This document shows positions 1-5,539 of a DNA stretch of 5,539 bases, in pieces. The DNA lies in assembly GCA_031254905.1 (NCBI GenBank), contig JAIRTN010000026.1, positions 1 through 5,539 of the forward strand. Reading direction: 5' to 3'. A model generated the notes under the pieces. The model did not search any database and was not told where the DNA came from. It saw only the letters and a list, made by a program, of their open reading frames with translations. Source of the stretch: Coriobacteriales bacterium (GTDB lineage Bacteria > Actinomycetota > Coriobacteriia > Coriobacteriales > UBA8131). Numbering within the stretch: position 1 is the first letter of the stretch; every line of letters starts with the position of its first letter. Position numbers and translations under genes: made by a program.

Positions 1-75
1 TTTGGCTGCCGCGGGCGATAGGGGCGCTGCGAGCGCCGCAGGGCGTTCTGGGGTGTTTGTTGCTTTGGGTTTCAT
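1..75 (-). CDS. N-terminal fragment of an unidentified leftward gene
   Basis: On the minus strand an ATG at 75-73 opens a frame that stays open for 25 codons to the left edge, so only the extreme N-terminus is visible. It begins MKPKATNTPE and continues as an Ala/Pro-rich stretch (PAALAAPLSPAAAK). Support for a real start is a Shine-Dalgarno GAGGAG at 86-81 with a 5-nt spacer, and a -10-like TATACT at 167-162 further upstream. The visible residues are too few and too low in complexity to assign a family. There is no hydrophobic segment, so no signal peptide is visible so far. It is transcribed divergently from the site-2 protease gene. The gene is likely real because of the ribosome binding site; its function is unknown. 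Confidence 0.6.
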   Translation of the reverse strand, partial: MKPKATNTPERPAALAAPLSPAAAK

Positions 76-333
76 CGATTCTCCTCAGGTACAGCACCGA
101 TAAGGTGTCCGGGCAACGGGTTTCTTCGACGCGACAGGGCCCGGCGATGACGCGTGATTTTAGTATACCTGATGTGGGACGGGTGTTTGGGGCTGGCATG
201 ATGGAGGCGCGCTGAGGGGTTGGCGGCGCTCATTCTGTCACGCAGCGGTTGAGAACTTGGAGGCGAGCCGAGCATGAGATTATGGTAGGCTTGTCATATA
301 AGAGAAAACCGAAGGGTAGTGCGAAAGGGAATC
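76..333. other. Divergent intergenic region
   Basis: This is the gap between the leftward gene starting at 75 and the rightward protease gene starting at 334. It should hold promoters for both. For the leftward gene there is TATACT at 167-162. For the rightward gene I see only weak candidates: TTGGAG (257-262), 18 bp, TATGGT (281-286), each 4/6 to consensus; or TATAAG at 297-302 without a matching -35. An inverted repeat CCGGGC/GCCCGG (109-114 and 139-144) and a small CACC/GGTG hairpin (95-107) lie in the leftward leader. Open frames across the gap lack ribosome binding sites and familiar protein features, and I do not call them genes. Confidence 0.6.
162..167 (-). promoter_or_regulatory. Candidate -10 box (TATACT) for the leftward gene
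   Basis: Read on the minus strand, 167-162 is TATACT, a 5/6 match to the TATAAT consensus. It lies in an AT-rich patch (about 155-171) inside an otherwise GC-rich gap. No TTGACA-like -35 is seen at 16-18 bp spacing (the bases there read CCAAAC), and there is no TG extension. Initiation here would give a leader of roughly 80 nt before the ATG at 75. That leader could form a GC-rich stem (GCCCGG at 139-144 with CCGGGC at 109-114). This is a prediction only. Confidence 0.35.
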
Positions 334-1002
334 GTGAGCAGCCAACAACTTATCTTCGCCATCATCAGCCTCCTGTGCTTCGCGCCCGCCATCATCGTCC
401 ACGAGGTGGCGCACGGCTTCGTCGCCAACCTGCTCGGCGACCCCACCGCCAAGTCGCAGGGCCGCATCACCCTCAACCCCCTCAAGCACGTCGACCCCTT
501 CGGCACCGTCCTTCTGCCAATTCTGCTGGCGGTTTCCGGCTTGCCGGTCTTCGGCTACGCCAAGCCGGTGCCTTACAATCCCCGCTACTTCAAAAACATC
601 AGGGTGGGGGAGGTCCTCACGGGCATCGCCGGCCCCGCCTCCAACCTGCTCATGGCGCTCATCGCCGCCATCATCGCCAACGTTCTCGCCTACTCTCCGC
701 TGCCCCTCATCGCCAACAGAGACCTCATGTACTGGCTCTTTACGGCGCTTCACCTGTTCGTTCTCATCAATCTCTACCTCATGTTCTTCAACCTCATACC
801 CCTTCCGCCGCTCGACGGCTCAAGCCTCATCATGCCGTTTCTCCCCAAAAAAGCCCTGCCCACATGGTACAAAGTCCAGCGCTACGCCTTGCCCATCCTC
901 ATGCTTGTGGTCATCGTGCTTCCCATGGTCATCGGCTTCAATCCCCTCAGCATCTACCTCAACCTCACGGCTGGCAACCTTGCCAACCTCCTCATGCCCT
1001 AG
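334..1002 (+). CDS. Site-2 protease family (M50) intramembrane zinc metalloprotease
   Basis: This is a predicted polytopic membrane protease that would cut substrates within or near the membrane, as M50 enzymes do when releasing anti-sigma factors or clearing signal peptides; its own substrate is unknown. With the GTG start at 334 it is 222 aa. The zinc motif HEVAH is at residues 23-27 (His23, Glu24, His27) inside the first hydrophobic helix. The second motif, N-L-I-P-x-x-x-LDG, puts Asn153 and zinc-ligand Asp161 in a later helix. GPASN (100-104) and GDPTAKSQGRITLNP after the zinc helix are typical of the short PDZ-less group of family members. About five hydrophobic segments are visible. GTG 334 is preferred because AAAGGG (324-329) precedes it at workable spacing. 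An in-frame GTG at 319 would add five residues but has GAAGGG only 2 nt upstream. It is the first rightward gene after the divergent gap; 112 bp and a promoter separate it from trpS. Confidence 0.9.
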   Translation: MSSQQLIFAIISLLCFAPAIIVHEVAHGFVANLLGDPTAKSQGRITLNPLKHVDPFGTVLLPILLAVSGLPVFGYAKPVPYNPRYFKNIRVGEVLTGIAGPASNLLMALIAAIIANVLAYSPLPLIANRDLMYWLFTALHLFVLINLYLMFFNLIPLPPLDGSSLIMPFLPKKALPTWYKVQRYALPILMLVVIVLPMVIGFNPLSIYLNLTAGNLANLLMP

Positions 1003-1076
1003 CGATTGACGTAGACAATAAAAGGATTAATGGGGATACTAACGCCCCCTTCCGGCCTCCCATCCGTCTCTTCTTC

Positions 1077-1085
1077 TGATAGAAT
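1077..1085 (+). promoter_or_regulatory. Extended -10 promoter for trpS
   Basis: The sequence TGATAGAAT combines a TG dinucleotide (1077-1078), one spacer base and TAGAAT (1080-1085), a 5/6 match to TATAAT; this is a standard extended -10 arrangement. No good -35 is seen at 17 bp (CTCCCA), which is tolerated in extended -10 promoters. Transcription would begin near 1091-1093, leaving a leader of about 23 nt that contains AGGTGA before the trpS ATG. An alternative -35 TTGACG sits at 1006-1011, directly after the protease stop codon, but lacks a good -10 at proper spacing. The trpS-scpA-scpB-rluB unit probably starts here. Confidence 0.5.
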
Positions 1086-1096
1086 CCCTGTGATGA

Positions 1097-2131
<1,035 letters not shown>

Positions 2132-2159
2132 ACCTCGTAGAGTTTACGGAGGGCCTGCC

Positions 2160-3047
2160 GTGTCATATCGGGTGAAGATAGAATCGTTCGAGGGCCCCTT
2201 TGATTTGCTGCTCGCGCTGGTCAGCGAGCAGAAGATAGACATCGGCGCCATCTCAGTAACCGAGGTTGCCGACCAGTATCTTGAGCATATCGACACCATG
2301 CGTGCCTTCGACATGGACGTCGCCAGCGATTTTCTCGTGGTGGCCGCCACGCTGCTTGCCCTCAAGGCCTCATCGCTTCTTCCCGACGAGGCGGTCAGCC
2401 TCGGCGAGGACCTCGATGACCTTTCCCCAACCGAGGCACGCGACATCTTAGTAACCCGCCTCATCGCCTACAAGCAGTTCAAAAACATCGCCGCGGCGCT
2501 GGGCGCGCGCCTCGAAACAGAAAGTCGCATGTACGCGCGCCAAGCGGGCCTCGAGAGCCCCTTCGTCGGTCTTCTCCCCGATTATCTTGAAGGGGTCACG
2601 CTCCACGGGCTTGCCGTCATCTGCGCCGACCTTGCCGCGCGCAGGGAGGTCTTTTTGCTGGAGGCCGAGCATATAGCCGCCAAACCCCTGCCGGTCGAGG
2701 CGCGTATCGACGAGATTATCAGGCGTCTTGAGAGGAAGAAAAGCGTCACCTTCAGCAAGCTGCTTGCCGAGGCCAGCGAGGCCTACGACACCGGCGCCGC
2801 TGGTGTGGGCGGCACGCCCAACGCACCCAACACGCCCGACACAACAATCATCGTCGTGAGTTTCCTTGCCCTGTTGGAGTTGTACCATCGCGGGATGATA
2901 GACATCGAGCAGGAAGACCAGTATGGCGAGATAGACATTCATTACCGCGACCCAAGCCAATGGGCCCCGGCGCCCAGCACGGATGAAGCAGATGCGCTGG
3001 ATGAATTCATCCAGTCGCTTGAGCAAAACGGAGGAACCGATGCCTGA
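2160..3047 (+). CDS. scpA: Segregation and condensation protein A (kleisin)
   Basis: ScpA is the kleisin that bridges the SMC heads and, with ScpB, forms the SMC-ScpAB complex that organises and segregates the chromosome. The product is 295 aa (family usually about 240-280). The N-terminal SMC-neck binding part carries the family signature FEGPFDLLL at residues 10-18, followed by DIGAISVTEVADQYLEHI. A second helix block, FDMDVASDFLVVAATLLALKASSLLP, follows. The C-terminal winged helix that contacts the SMC cap holds VVSFLALLELYHRGMIDIEQ (about 232-251). A Gly/Pro/Asn-rich insert of about 20 residues (around 209-228) sits just before it, where relatives have a short RSE-type turn. The GTG start at 2160 has GGAGGG (2148-2153) 6 nt upstream. 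The 3' end overlaps scpB by 8 bp, suggesting coupled production of the two partners. Confidence 0.96.
   Translation: MSYRVKIESFEGPFDLLLALVSEQKIDIGAISVTEVADQYLEHIDTMRAFDMDVASDFLVVAATLLALKASSLLPDEAVSLGEDLDDLSPTEARDILVTRLIAYKQFKNIAAALGARLETESRMYARQAGLESPFVGLLPDYLEGVTLHGLAVICADLAARREVFLLEAEHIAAKPLPVEARIDEIIRRLERKKSVTFSKLLAEASEAYDTGAAGVGGTPNAPNTPDTTIIVVSFLALLELYHRGMIDIEQEDQYGEIDIHYRDPSQWAPAPSTDEADALDEFIQSLEQNGGTDA
3030..3034 (+). promoter_or_regulatory. Ribosome binding site that fixes the scpB start
   Basis: GGAGG lies 5 nt before ATG 3040, inside the end of scpA. The scpB frame is open further upstream, with another ATG at 2983, but no purine-rich site of this quality precedes that one. This site therefore decides for the 284-aa form of ScpB. 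Confidence 0.7.
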
Positions 3048-3894
3048 TACGACCCCCACCCTCGCGCCTACTGCGCCTACTGCGCCCGTCGCGCCCGCCC
3101 CAGCCGCCCCAGCCCCAGCCCCGGCCATCCCAGCCCCAGCCTCAACCCAAGCCACCCCCACCACTGACGACTATCCACTCGAGGGTGCGGTCGAGGCGCT
3201 GCTGTTCGTTTCAGACGAGCCGGTAAGCGCCGCCACGCTCGCTAAAATACTCAACAGAAACCCCACCGAGGTCGACACCGTCCTCAGTTCTCTCTCCACG
3301 CGCTTCGAGGAGGAGGAGCGCGGCATCCAACTGCGCGAAGTCGCCGGCGGCTGGCGCCTCTACAGCCACCCCGCCTTCCACAGCCTCATCGAGCGCTACG
3401 TCATATCGTGGGACACACGTTCGCTCTCGCAGGCAGCCCTCGAGGCGCTCGCCGTCATCGCCTACCACCAACCCACCACCCGCGCCGCCGTCAACGGCAT
3501 CCGCGGCGTCAACTCAGACGCCGTCATATCCTCGCTCGTCGAAAAAGGCCTCGTCCGCGAGGCTGGGCGCGACTCCGGCCCCGGCAACGCAATCCTCTAC
3601 GCAACCACGCGCACCTTTCTGGAGAAATTCGGCCTCAGAAGCCTCAGAGAACTCCCGCCGCTCGAGGAATTCGCTCCCGACGAGGAGAGCCGGGAGTACA
3701 TCCGCGCGCGCCTTTCGGCAGGGAGGCCTCCCGCGCCAAGCAAGGGCGATGACGAGTACGAAGATGAAGATGAATATAGGGATGAGGACGGCACCAAACG
3801 TCGTCAACCCGCCCCAAATCCCCTCGAAGACACCTACGACCCCGATGATGATGATGATGACGACGACGACGACGATGTGGAGTTCGTTGACTGA
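3040..3894 (+). CDS. scpB: Segregation and condensation protein B
   Basis: ScpB is the winged-helix (KITE-type) partner that dimerises and binds the central part of ScpA in the SMC complex. The product is 284 aa, against about 180-200 aa usual for the family; the excess is at both ends. Residues 6-41 form a Pro/Ala/Thr-rich arm. The core runs from about 44 to 225: EGAVEALLFVSDEPVS (48-63) opens the first winged helix, and ALEALAVIAYHQP (133-145) with RGVNSD (155-160) and GRDSGPGNAILYATTRTFLEKFGLRSLRELPPL mark the second. Residues 237-284 are a highly acidic tail with eleven consecutive Asp (269-279). ATG 3040 is chosen over in-frame ATG 2983 because of GGAGG at 3030-3034. It overlaps scpA by 8 bp and rluB by 8 bp. 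The core is intact, and the extensions look disordered and may be lineage-specific. Confidence 0.95.
   Translation: MPDTTPTLAPTAPTAPVAPAPAAPAPAPAIPAPASTQATPTTDDYPLEGAVEALLFVSDEPVSAATLAKILNRNPTEVDTVLSSLSTRFEEEERGIQLREVAGGWRLYSHPAFHSLIERYVISWDTRSLSQAALEALAVIAYHQPTTRAAVNGIRGVNSDAVISSLVEKGLVREAGRDSGPGNAILYATTRTFLEKFGLRSLRELPPLEEFAPDEESREYIRARLSAGRPPAPSKGDDEYEDEDEYRDEDGTKRRQPAPNPLEDTYDPDDDDDDDDDDDVEFVD
3061..3162 (+). repeat. Low-complexity Pro/Ala-coding tract in scpB
   Basis: This C-rich stretch is made of imperfect repeats of GCGCCTACT and GCCCCAGCCCCA units. It encodes the alternating Ala-Pro arm at the start of ScpB (residues about 8-41). It is almost free of A and T on this strand and so is prone to length change by slippage. 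Changes in units of three bases would alter only arm length. Confidence 0.7.
3844..3876 (+). repeat. Trinucleotide repeat (GAT)5(GAC)5GAT
   Basis: Eleven Asp codons in a row near the 3' end of scpB form a near-perfect microsatellite. In the scpB frame it is poly-Asp. In the next frame, which leads into rluB, the same bases read as five ATG codons, five ACG codons and one more ATG (3875). The switch from GAT to GAC in blocks suggests expansion of each block by slippage rather than codon choice. Confidence 0.85.
3879..3882 (+). promoter_or_regulatory. Ribosome binding site deciding the rluB TTG start
   Basis: GGAG at 3879-3882 lies 4 nt before TTG 3887. The alternative ATG codons at 3845-3857 and 3875 are preceded only by the GAT/GAC repeat, which has no Shine-Dalgarno core. 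This favours initiation at TTG, although the spacing is somewhat short. Confidence 0.5.
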
Positions 3895-4801
3895 CCTTTC
3901 GCCCACACCCCCGCCAGAGCCAGTGCCCCCACACGAGCCCTCACCCGCGCAGCACGTGCCGCCAGCCTCACCGGCGCCGCCAGCCTCACCCGAGCCCTCG
4001 GCCCCTTCGCCCTATCCCCTGCGCCTGCAAAAATTCCTCGCGCGTGCCGGGGTAGCATCCCGCCGCGGCTCCGAAAACCTCATGACCGCCGGCCGCGTCG
4101 CGGTCAACGGCGTTATCATCACCGAACTCGGCCGCAAAATCGACCCGCTCAGCGACGAAGTCTGCGTCGACGGGACGCCCATCAACAGCAGAAAAGCGCA
4201 TACCTATCTCATGCTTAACAAACCCGCGGGCTACCTCACCACGATGCTCGACCCCCAAGGGCGCCCAACCGTCCGGGAACTCGTCCCGAGCGAGGCCTAC
4301 CCCGGGCTGTTTCCCGTGGGGCGCCTCGACTTCGACACCACGGGCCTGCTCCTCTTTATGACCGACGGCGAACTCGCCCACGCCGTGCTGCACCCGCGCC
4401 ACAAAGTCAGCAAGCGCTATCGGGCACTCGTCGATGGCATCCTCAGCGAGCAGGAGGCGGACATGCTCCGCGAGGGCATCCTGCTCAGCGACGGCATAAC
4501 GCAGCCGGCCCTCATCGAAATCGGCACGGTTGAGCGCAAGCCCCTCACGGCGCGCGAGCGCCTGCGCCTCGAGGAGGACAAAACCTTCTCGCCTTGGCAA
4601 ACAACGGTCTGGTGCACGATAGGCGAGGGCCGCAAACATCAGGTCAAACGCATGTTTACGCACGTCGGACACCCGGTACTCAAACTCGAGCGCGAGGCCT
4701 TCGGCTCCCTTACGCTTGGCAACCTCAAGCGGGGCGAATGGCGCCACCTGCGCGACGATGAAGTCGCAACCTTAAGAGAAAAGAGCGGTGAGGGAGAATA
4801 A
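3887..4801 (+). CDS. rluB: 23S rRNA pseudouridine synthase, RsuA/RluB family
   Basis: This enzyme isomerises a specific uridine to pseudouridine in rRNA; RluB-type members act on 23S rRNA near the peptidyl-transferase centre, though RsuA-type specificity cannot be excluded from sequence alone. From TTG 3887 it is 304 aa. Residues 6-42 are a Pro/Ala-rich arm. The S4 RNA-binding domain follows (about 45-95: LRLQKFLARAGVASRRGSE, then RVAVNG). The catalytic domain starts with YLMLNKPAGYLTT (107-119). The catalytic Asp is D148 in PVGRLDFDTTGLLLFMTDGE. GEGRKHQVKRMF closes the active site. The TTG start has GGAG 4 nt upstream and overlaps the scpB stop by 8 bp, the same geometry as scpA/scpB. The frame is open back to 3749, so ATG starts at 3845-3875 or earlier are possible but lack ribosome binding sites. 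Function is secure; the start is moderately sure. Confidence 0.9.
   Translation: MTDLSPTPPPEPVPPHEPSPAQHVPPASPAPPASPEPSAPSPYPLRLQKFLARAGVASRRGSENLMTAGRVAVNGVIITELGRKIDPLSDEVCVDGTPINSRKAHTYLMLNKPAGYLTTMLDPQGRPTVRELVPSEAYPGLFPVGRLDFDTTGLLLFMTDGELAHAVLHPRHKVSKRYRALVDGILSEQEADMLREGILLSDGITQPALIEIGTVERKPLTARERLRLEEDKTFSPWQTTVWCTIGEGRKHQVKRMFTHVGHPVLKLEREAFGSLTLGNLKRGEWRHLRDDEVATLREKSGEGE
3958..3990 (+). repeat. 18-nt tandem duplication in the rluB N-terminal arm
   Basis: The 15-mer GCCGCCAGCCTCACC occurs at 3958-3972 and again at 3976-3990, an 18-nt period. It encodes two copies of a six-residue unit, PPASPA then PPASPE. The identity of the copies at DNA level points to a recent duplication and to growth of the Pro/Ala arm by slippage or unequal exchange. 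Confidence 0.8.
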
Positions 4802-4846
4802 CGCTACGCAAGGGCGGCTCGAATCTCTCCCTGCTAACCGGCACCA

Positions 4847-4882
4847 ATGAGCGGGTGAACGGCAGTTCGCGTGACGGCTCAT
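4847..4882 (+). other. Two-part RNA hairpin, possible terminator or small RNA element
   Basis: The outer stem is ATGAGC (4847-4852) with GCTCAT (4877-4882). The inner stem is GTGAAC (4855-4860) with GTTCGC (4865-4870), six pairs including one G-U, closed by a GGCA loop. The two stems are separated by 2 nt on the left and 6 nt on the right. It lies 46 bp after the rluB stop and is not followed by a U-run, so an ordinary intrinsic terminator is unlikely. It could be a 3'-end stabiliser, a Rho-dependent end, or part of a leader for the next gene. Confidence 0.4.
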
Positions 4883-5010
4883 CGACGTATCTCCTACGCA
4901 TGTTTGCGCATTGTGCGCACAGCGTCGTCGCGTGGGTAAGATGAGAGGTACAAAGGCGCCCGGGATGTTTTTTTGCGGCTCCGCGGCGTGTTTTGCCTGA
5001 ACTAACCCCC

Positions 5011-5025
5011 GTCACGTCATGTGAC
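5011..5025. promoter_or_regulatory. Perfect inverted repeat GTCAC-N5-GTGAC, possible operator
   Basis: GTCAC (5011-5015) and GTGAC (5021-5025) are perfect inverted halves around GTCAT. The site ends 22 bp before the GTG start of the following membrane-protein gene, where a repressor or activator site would be expected. The halves are inverted relative to the CRP-type TGTGA-N6-TCACA layout. No clear -10/-35 pair could be placed with it. Chance occurrence is possible. Confidence 0.3.
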
Positions 5026-5047
5026 TGAATGAGCCTTGGTTTTTATC

Positions 5048-5539
5048 GTGTCCGATTTTTCTCAGTCTACCGCTCCTTCTTCTGAGTTGCTCGAGCCCTG
5101 TGGCCGCCTCGAAAGTTCTCGGCCGTCATGGCGAAACCCCTCGGGTGTGCTTCGGCACTACGGCCGGCGCCTCGGTTTCCTGCGTCTGCTACAGGTGTAT
5201 TTTGCCTCCATCGTCGTGTTGAATGTCGTGGCTTTGCTGTTTTTGTCGCACGGACAAATCGTATTTGTGTTCGGCGACTATCTCGGCTTTACCGATGCCA
5301 TTTTCTCCGGTGTTGTCGTTTGGCTCATCATGCGCCGCAAGCGGCTCGCTCGGCCCTTTGTCTGTATCGGCAGCCTCGTGATATTTACGCTCAGCGTTGC
5401 CGATACCCTTATGCTCGTCAACGCCGGAACTTCTCTCGCGACTTCTTTGACTCATCTGCGGGTGATGTCATTGCCGGTTGCGCTGTACTTCTTCTTCTCC
5501 CGCCGCGTGCGTGCGACTCTCACCTGCCCCTTCGACCAC
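5048..5539 (+). CDS. Partial multi-pass membrane protein, DUF2569-like
   Basis: A frame opening at GTG 5048 stays open for 164 codons to the right edge with no stop. The first 40 or so residues are hydrophilic, Ser/Pro/Arg-rich and presumably cytoplasmic. Four hydrophobic segments follow at about 44-66, 79-95, 104-125 and 138-150, each bounded by Arg/Lys (MRRKRLAR at 95-102). The stretch after the fourth, PVALYFFFSRRVRATL (143-158), resembles the end of DUF2569 proteins, which typically finish with a Tyr-containing helix and SxRVKxTF. The function of that family is not established. GTG 5048 has no good ribosome binding site; an in-frame TTG at 5036 or a start inside the hydrophilic leader is possible. 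Codons here end in T far more often than in scpB or rluB. It is separated from rluB by 246 bp and is probably independently transcribed. The coding call is good; the family is tentative. Confidence 0.65.
   Translation, partial: MSDFSQSTAPSSELLEPCGRLESSRPSWRNPSGVLRHYGRRLGFLRLLQVYFASIVVLNVVALLFLSHGQIVFVFGDYLGFTDAIFSGVVVWLIMRRKRLARPFVCIGSLVIFTLSVADTLMLVNAGTSLATSLTHLRVMSLPVALYFFFSRRVRATLTCPFDH

Larger units (their letters stand above)
4802..5047. other. Structured intergenic region after rluB
   Basis: No convincing gene is seen in these 246 bases. They hold an inverted repeat with rluB's last bases (AGGGAGA 4791-4797 and TCTCCCT 4826-4832), a two-part hairpin (4847-4882), a TGCGCA-TTG-TGCGCA hairpin (4905-4919), a T7 run (4968-4974) not preceded by a convincing stem, and a GTCAC/GTGAC repeat (5011-5025). 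A CTACGCA direct repeat occurs at 4804-4810 and 4894-4900. A minus-strand frame across it (5015-4725) is Arg-rich, has no ribosome binding site and overlaps rluB, so I do not call it. I cannot point to a classic intrinsic terminator. Confidence 0.6.

Noticed and set aside
72..275. Minus-strand 67-codon frame in the divergent gap
   Set aside because: It has no ribosome binding site, runs through the better supported start of the leftward gene, and has a Ser/Arg/His-rich composition without domain features.
2448..3164. Long antisense frame (238 codons) opposite scpA/scpB
   Set aside because: It mirrors the codon structure of scpA and the repetitive scpB start (Gly/Ala/Val repeats opposite the Pro/Ala tract), with no start signal. 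It is a shadow.
3749..3886. Upstream extension of rluB from ATG 3749
   Set aside because: The extension would overlap scpB by 146 bp, is Met/Thr/Lys low-complexity out-of-frame reading of the acidic tail, and lacks a ribosome binding site; TTG 3887 is better supported.
4814..4846. tRNA-like motif GGCTCGAATCT followed by CTGCTAA and CACCA on the plus strand
   Set aside because: It resembles a T-arm (GGTTCGAATCC), but the T-stem would have a mismatch and two wobbles. No matching acceptor strand or anticodon arm is found upstream, where rluB ends. Chance similarity is more likely than a tRNA or tRNA remnant.
4951..4990. Intrinsic terminator at the T7 run (4968-4974)
   Set aside because: GGCGCC and CCCGGG just before the T-run are loopless palindromes, and no stem-loop of sensible size ends at the T-run. 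The GCGG/CCGC pair comes after it with a 2-nt loop.
4725..5015. Minus-strand 96-codon frame across the rluB end and the gap
   Set aside because: It is rich in Arg, has no ribosome binding site, overlaps rluB by 77 bp and shows no recognisable domain; it is a typical frame of GC-rich antisense DNA.
5189..5455. Minus-strand 88-codon hydrophilic frame
   Set aside because: It is antisense to the hydrophobic segments of the membrane-protein gene, whose hydrophobic codons yield a charged antisense reading; no start signal is present.

Overview
The window reads as a stretch of a GC-rich bacterial chromosome. Gene order (site-2 protease, trpS, scpA, scpB, rluB), GTG/TTG starts and C/G-ending codons fit an anaerobic actinobacterium of class Coriobacteriia. 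That placement is inferred from general knowledge of gene order and composition, not from a search, and is held at moderate confidence.

Layout. Positions 1-75 hold the first 25 codons of a leftward gene that runs off the left edge; it has a strong ribosome binding site. A 258-bp divergent intergenic region (76-333) follows, with a promoter-like TATACT for the leftward gene. Then come five complete rightward genes: a rhomboid-unrelated M50 site-2 protease (334-1002), tryptophanyl-tRNA synthetase trpS (1115-2131) behind its own extended -10 promoter, the condensin-type partners scpA (2160-3047) and scpB (3040-3894), and the pseudouridine synthase rluB (best start TTG at 3887, end 4801). A 246-bp gap (4802-5047) contains several inverted repeats but no clear gene. 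The window ends inside a rightward gene for a multi-pass membrane protein (5048-5539, no stop reached) whose 3' part resembles DUF2569 proteins.

How they work together. trpS, scpA, scpB and rluB look like one transcription unit: gaps are 28, -8 and -8 bp. The two 8-bp overlaps have the same geometry (start codon, two bases, then the upstream stop), which suggests translational coupling and supports the non-ATG start of rluB. ScpA and ScpB join SMC to form the chromosome-organising complex. TrpS and RluB serve translation, through tRNA charging and 23S rRNA modification.

Oddities. The core genes carry unusual low-complexity additions: a Pro/Ala-rich N-terminal arm and an acidic, poly-Asp C-terminal tail on ScpB, a Gly/Pro/Asn-rich insert in ScpA, and a Pro/Ala-rich arm on RluB. 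The poly-Asp tract is a (GAT)5(GAC)5GAT microsatellite that reads as a run of five ATG codons in the rluB frame. I see no CRISPR array, insertion sequence, prophage or defence system. The window is mostly housekeeping, and the least explained parts are the structured gap after rluB and the partial membrane gene.
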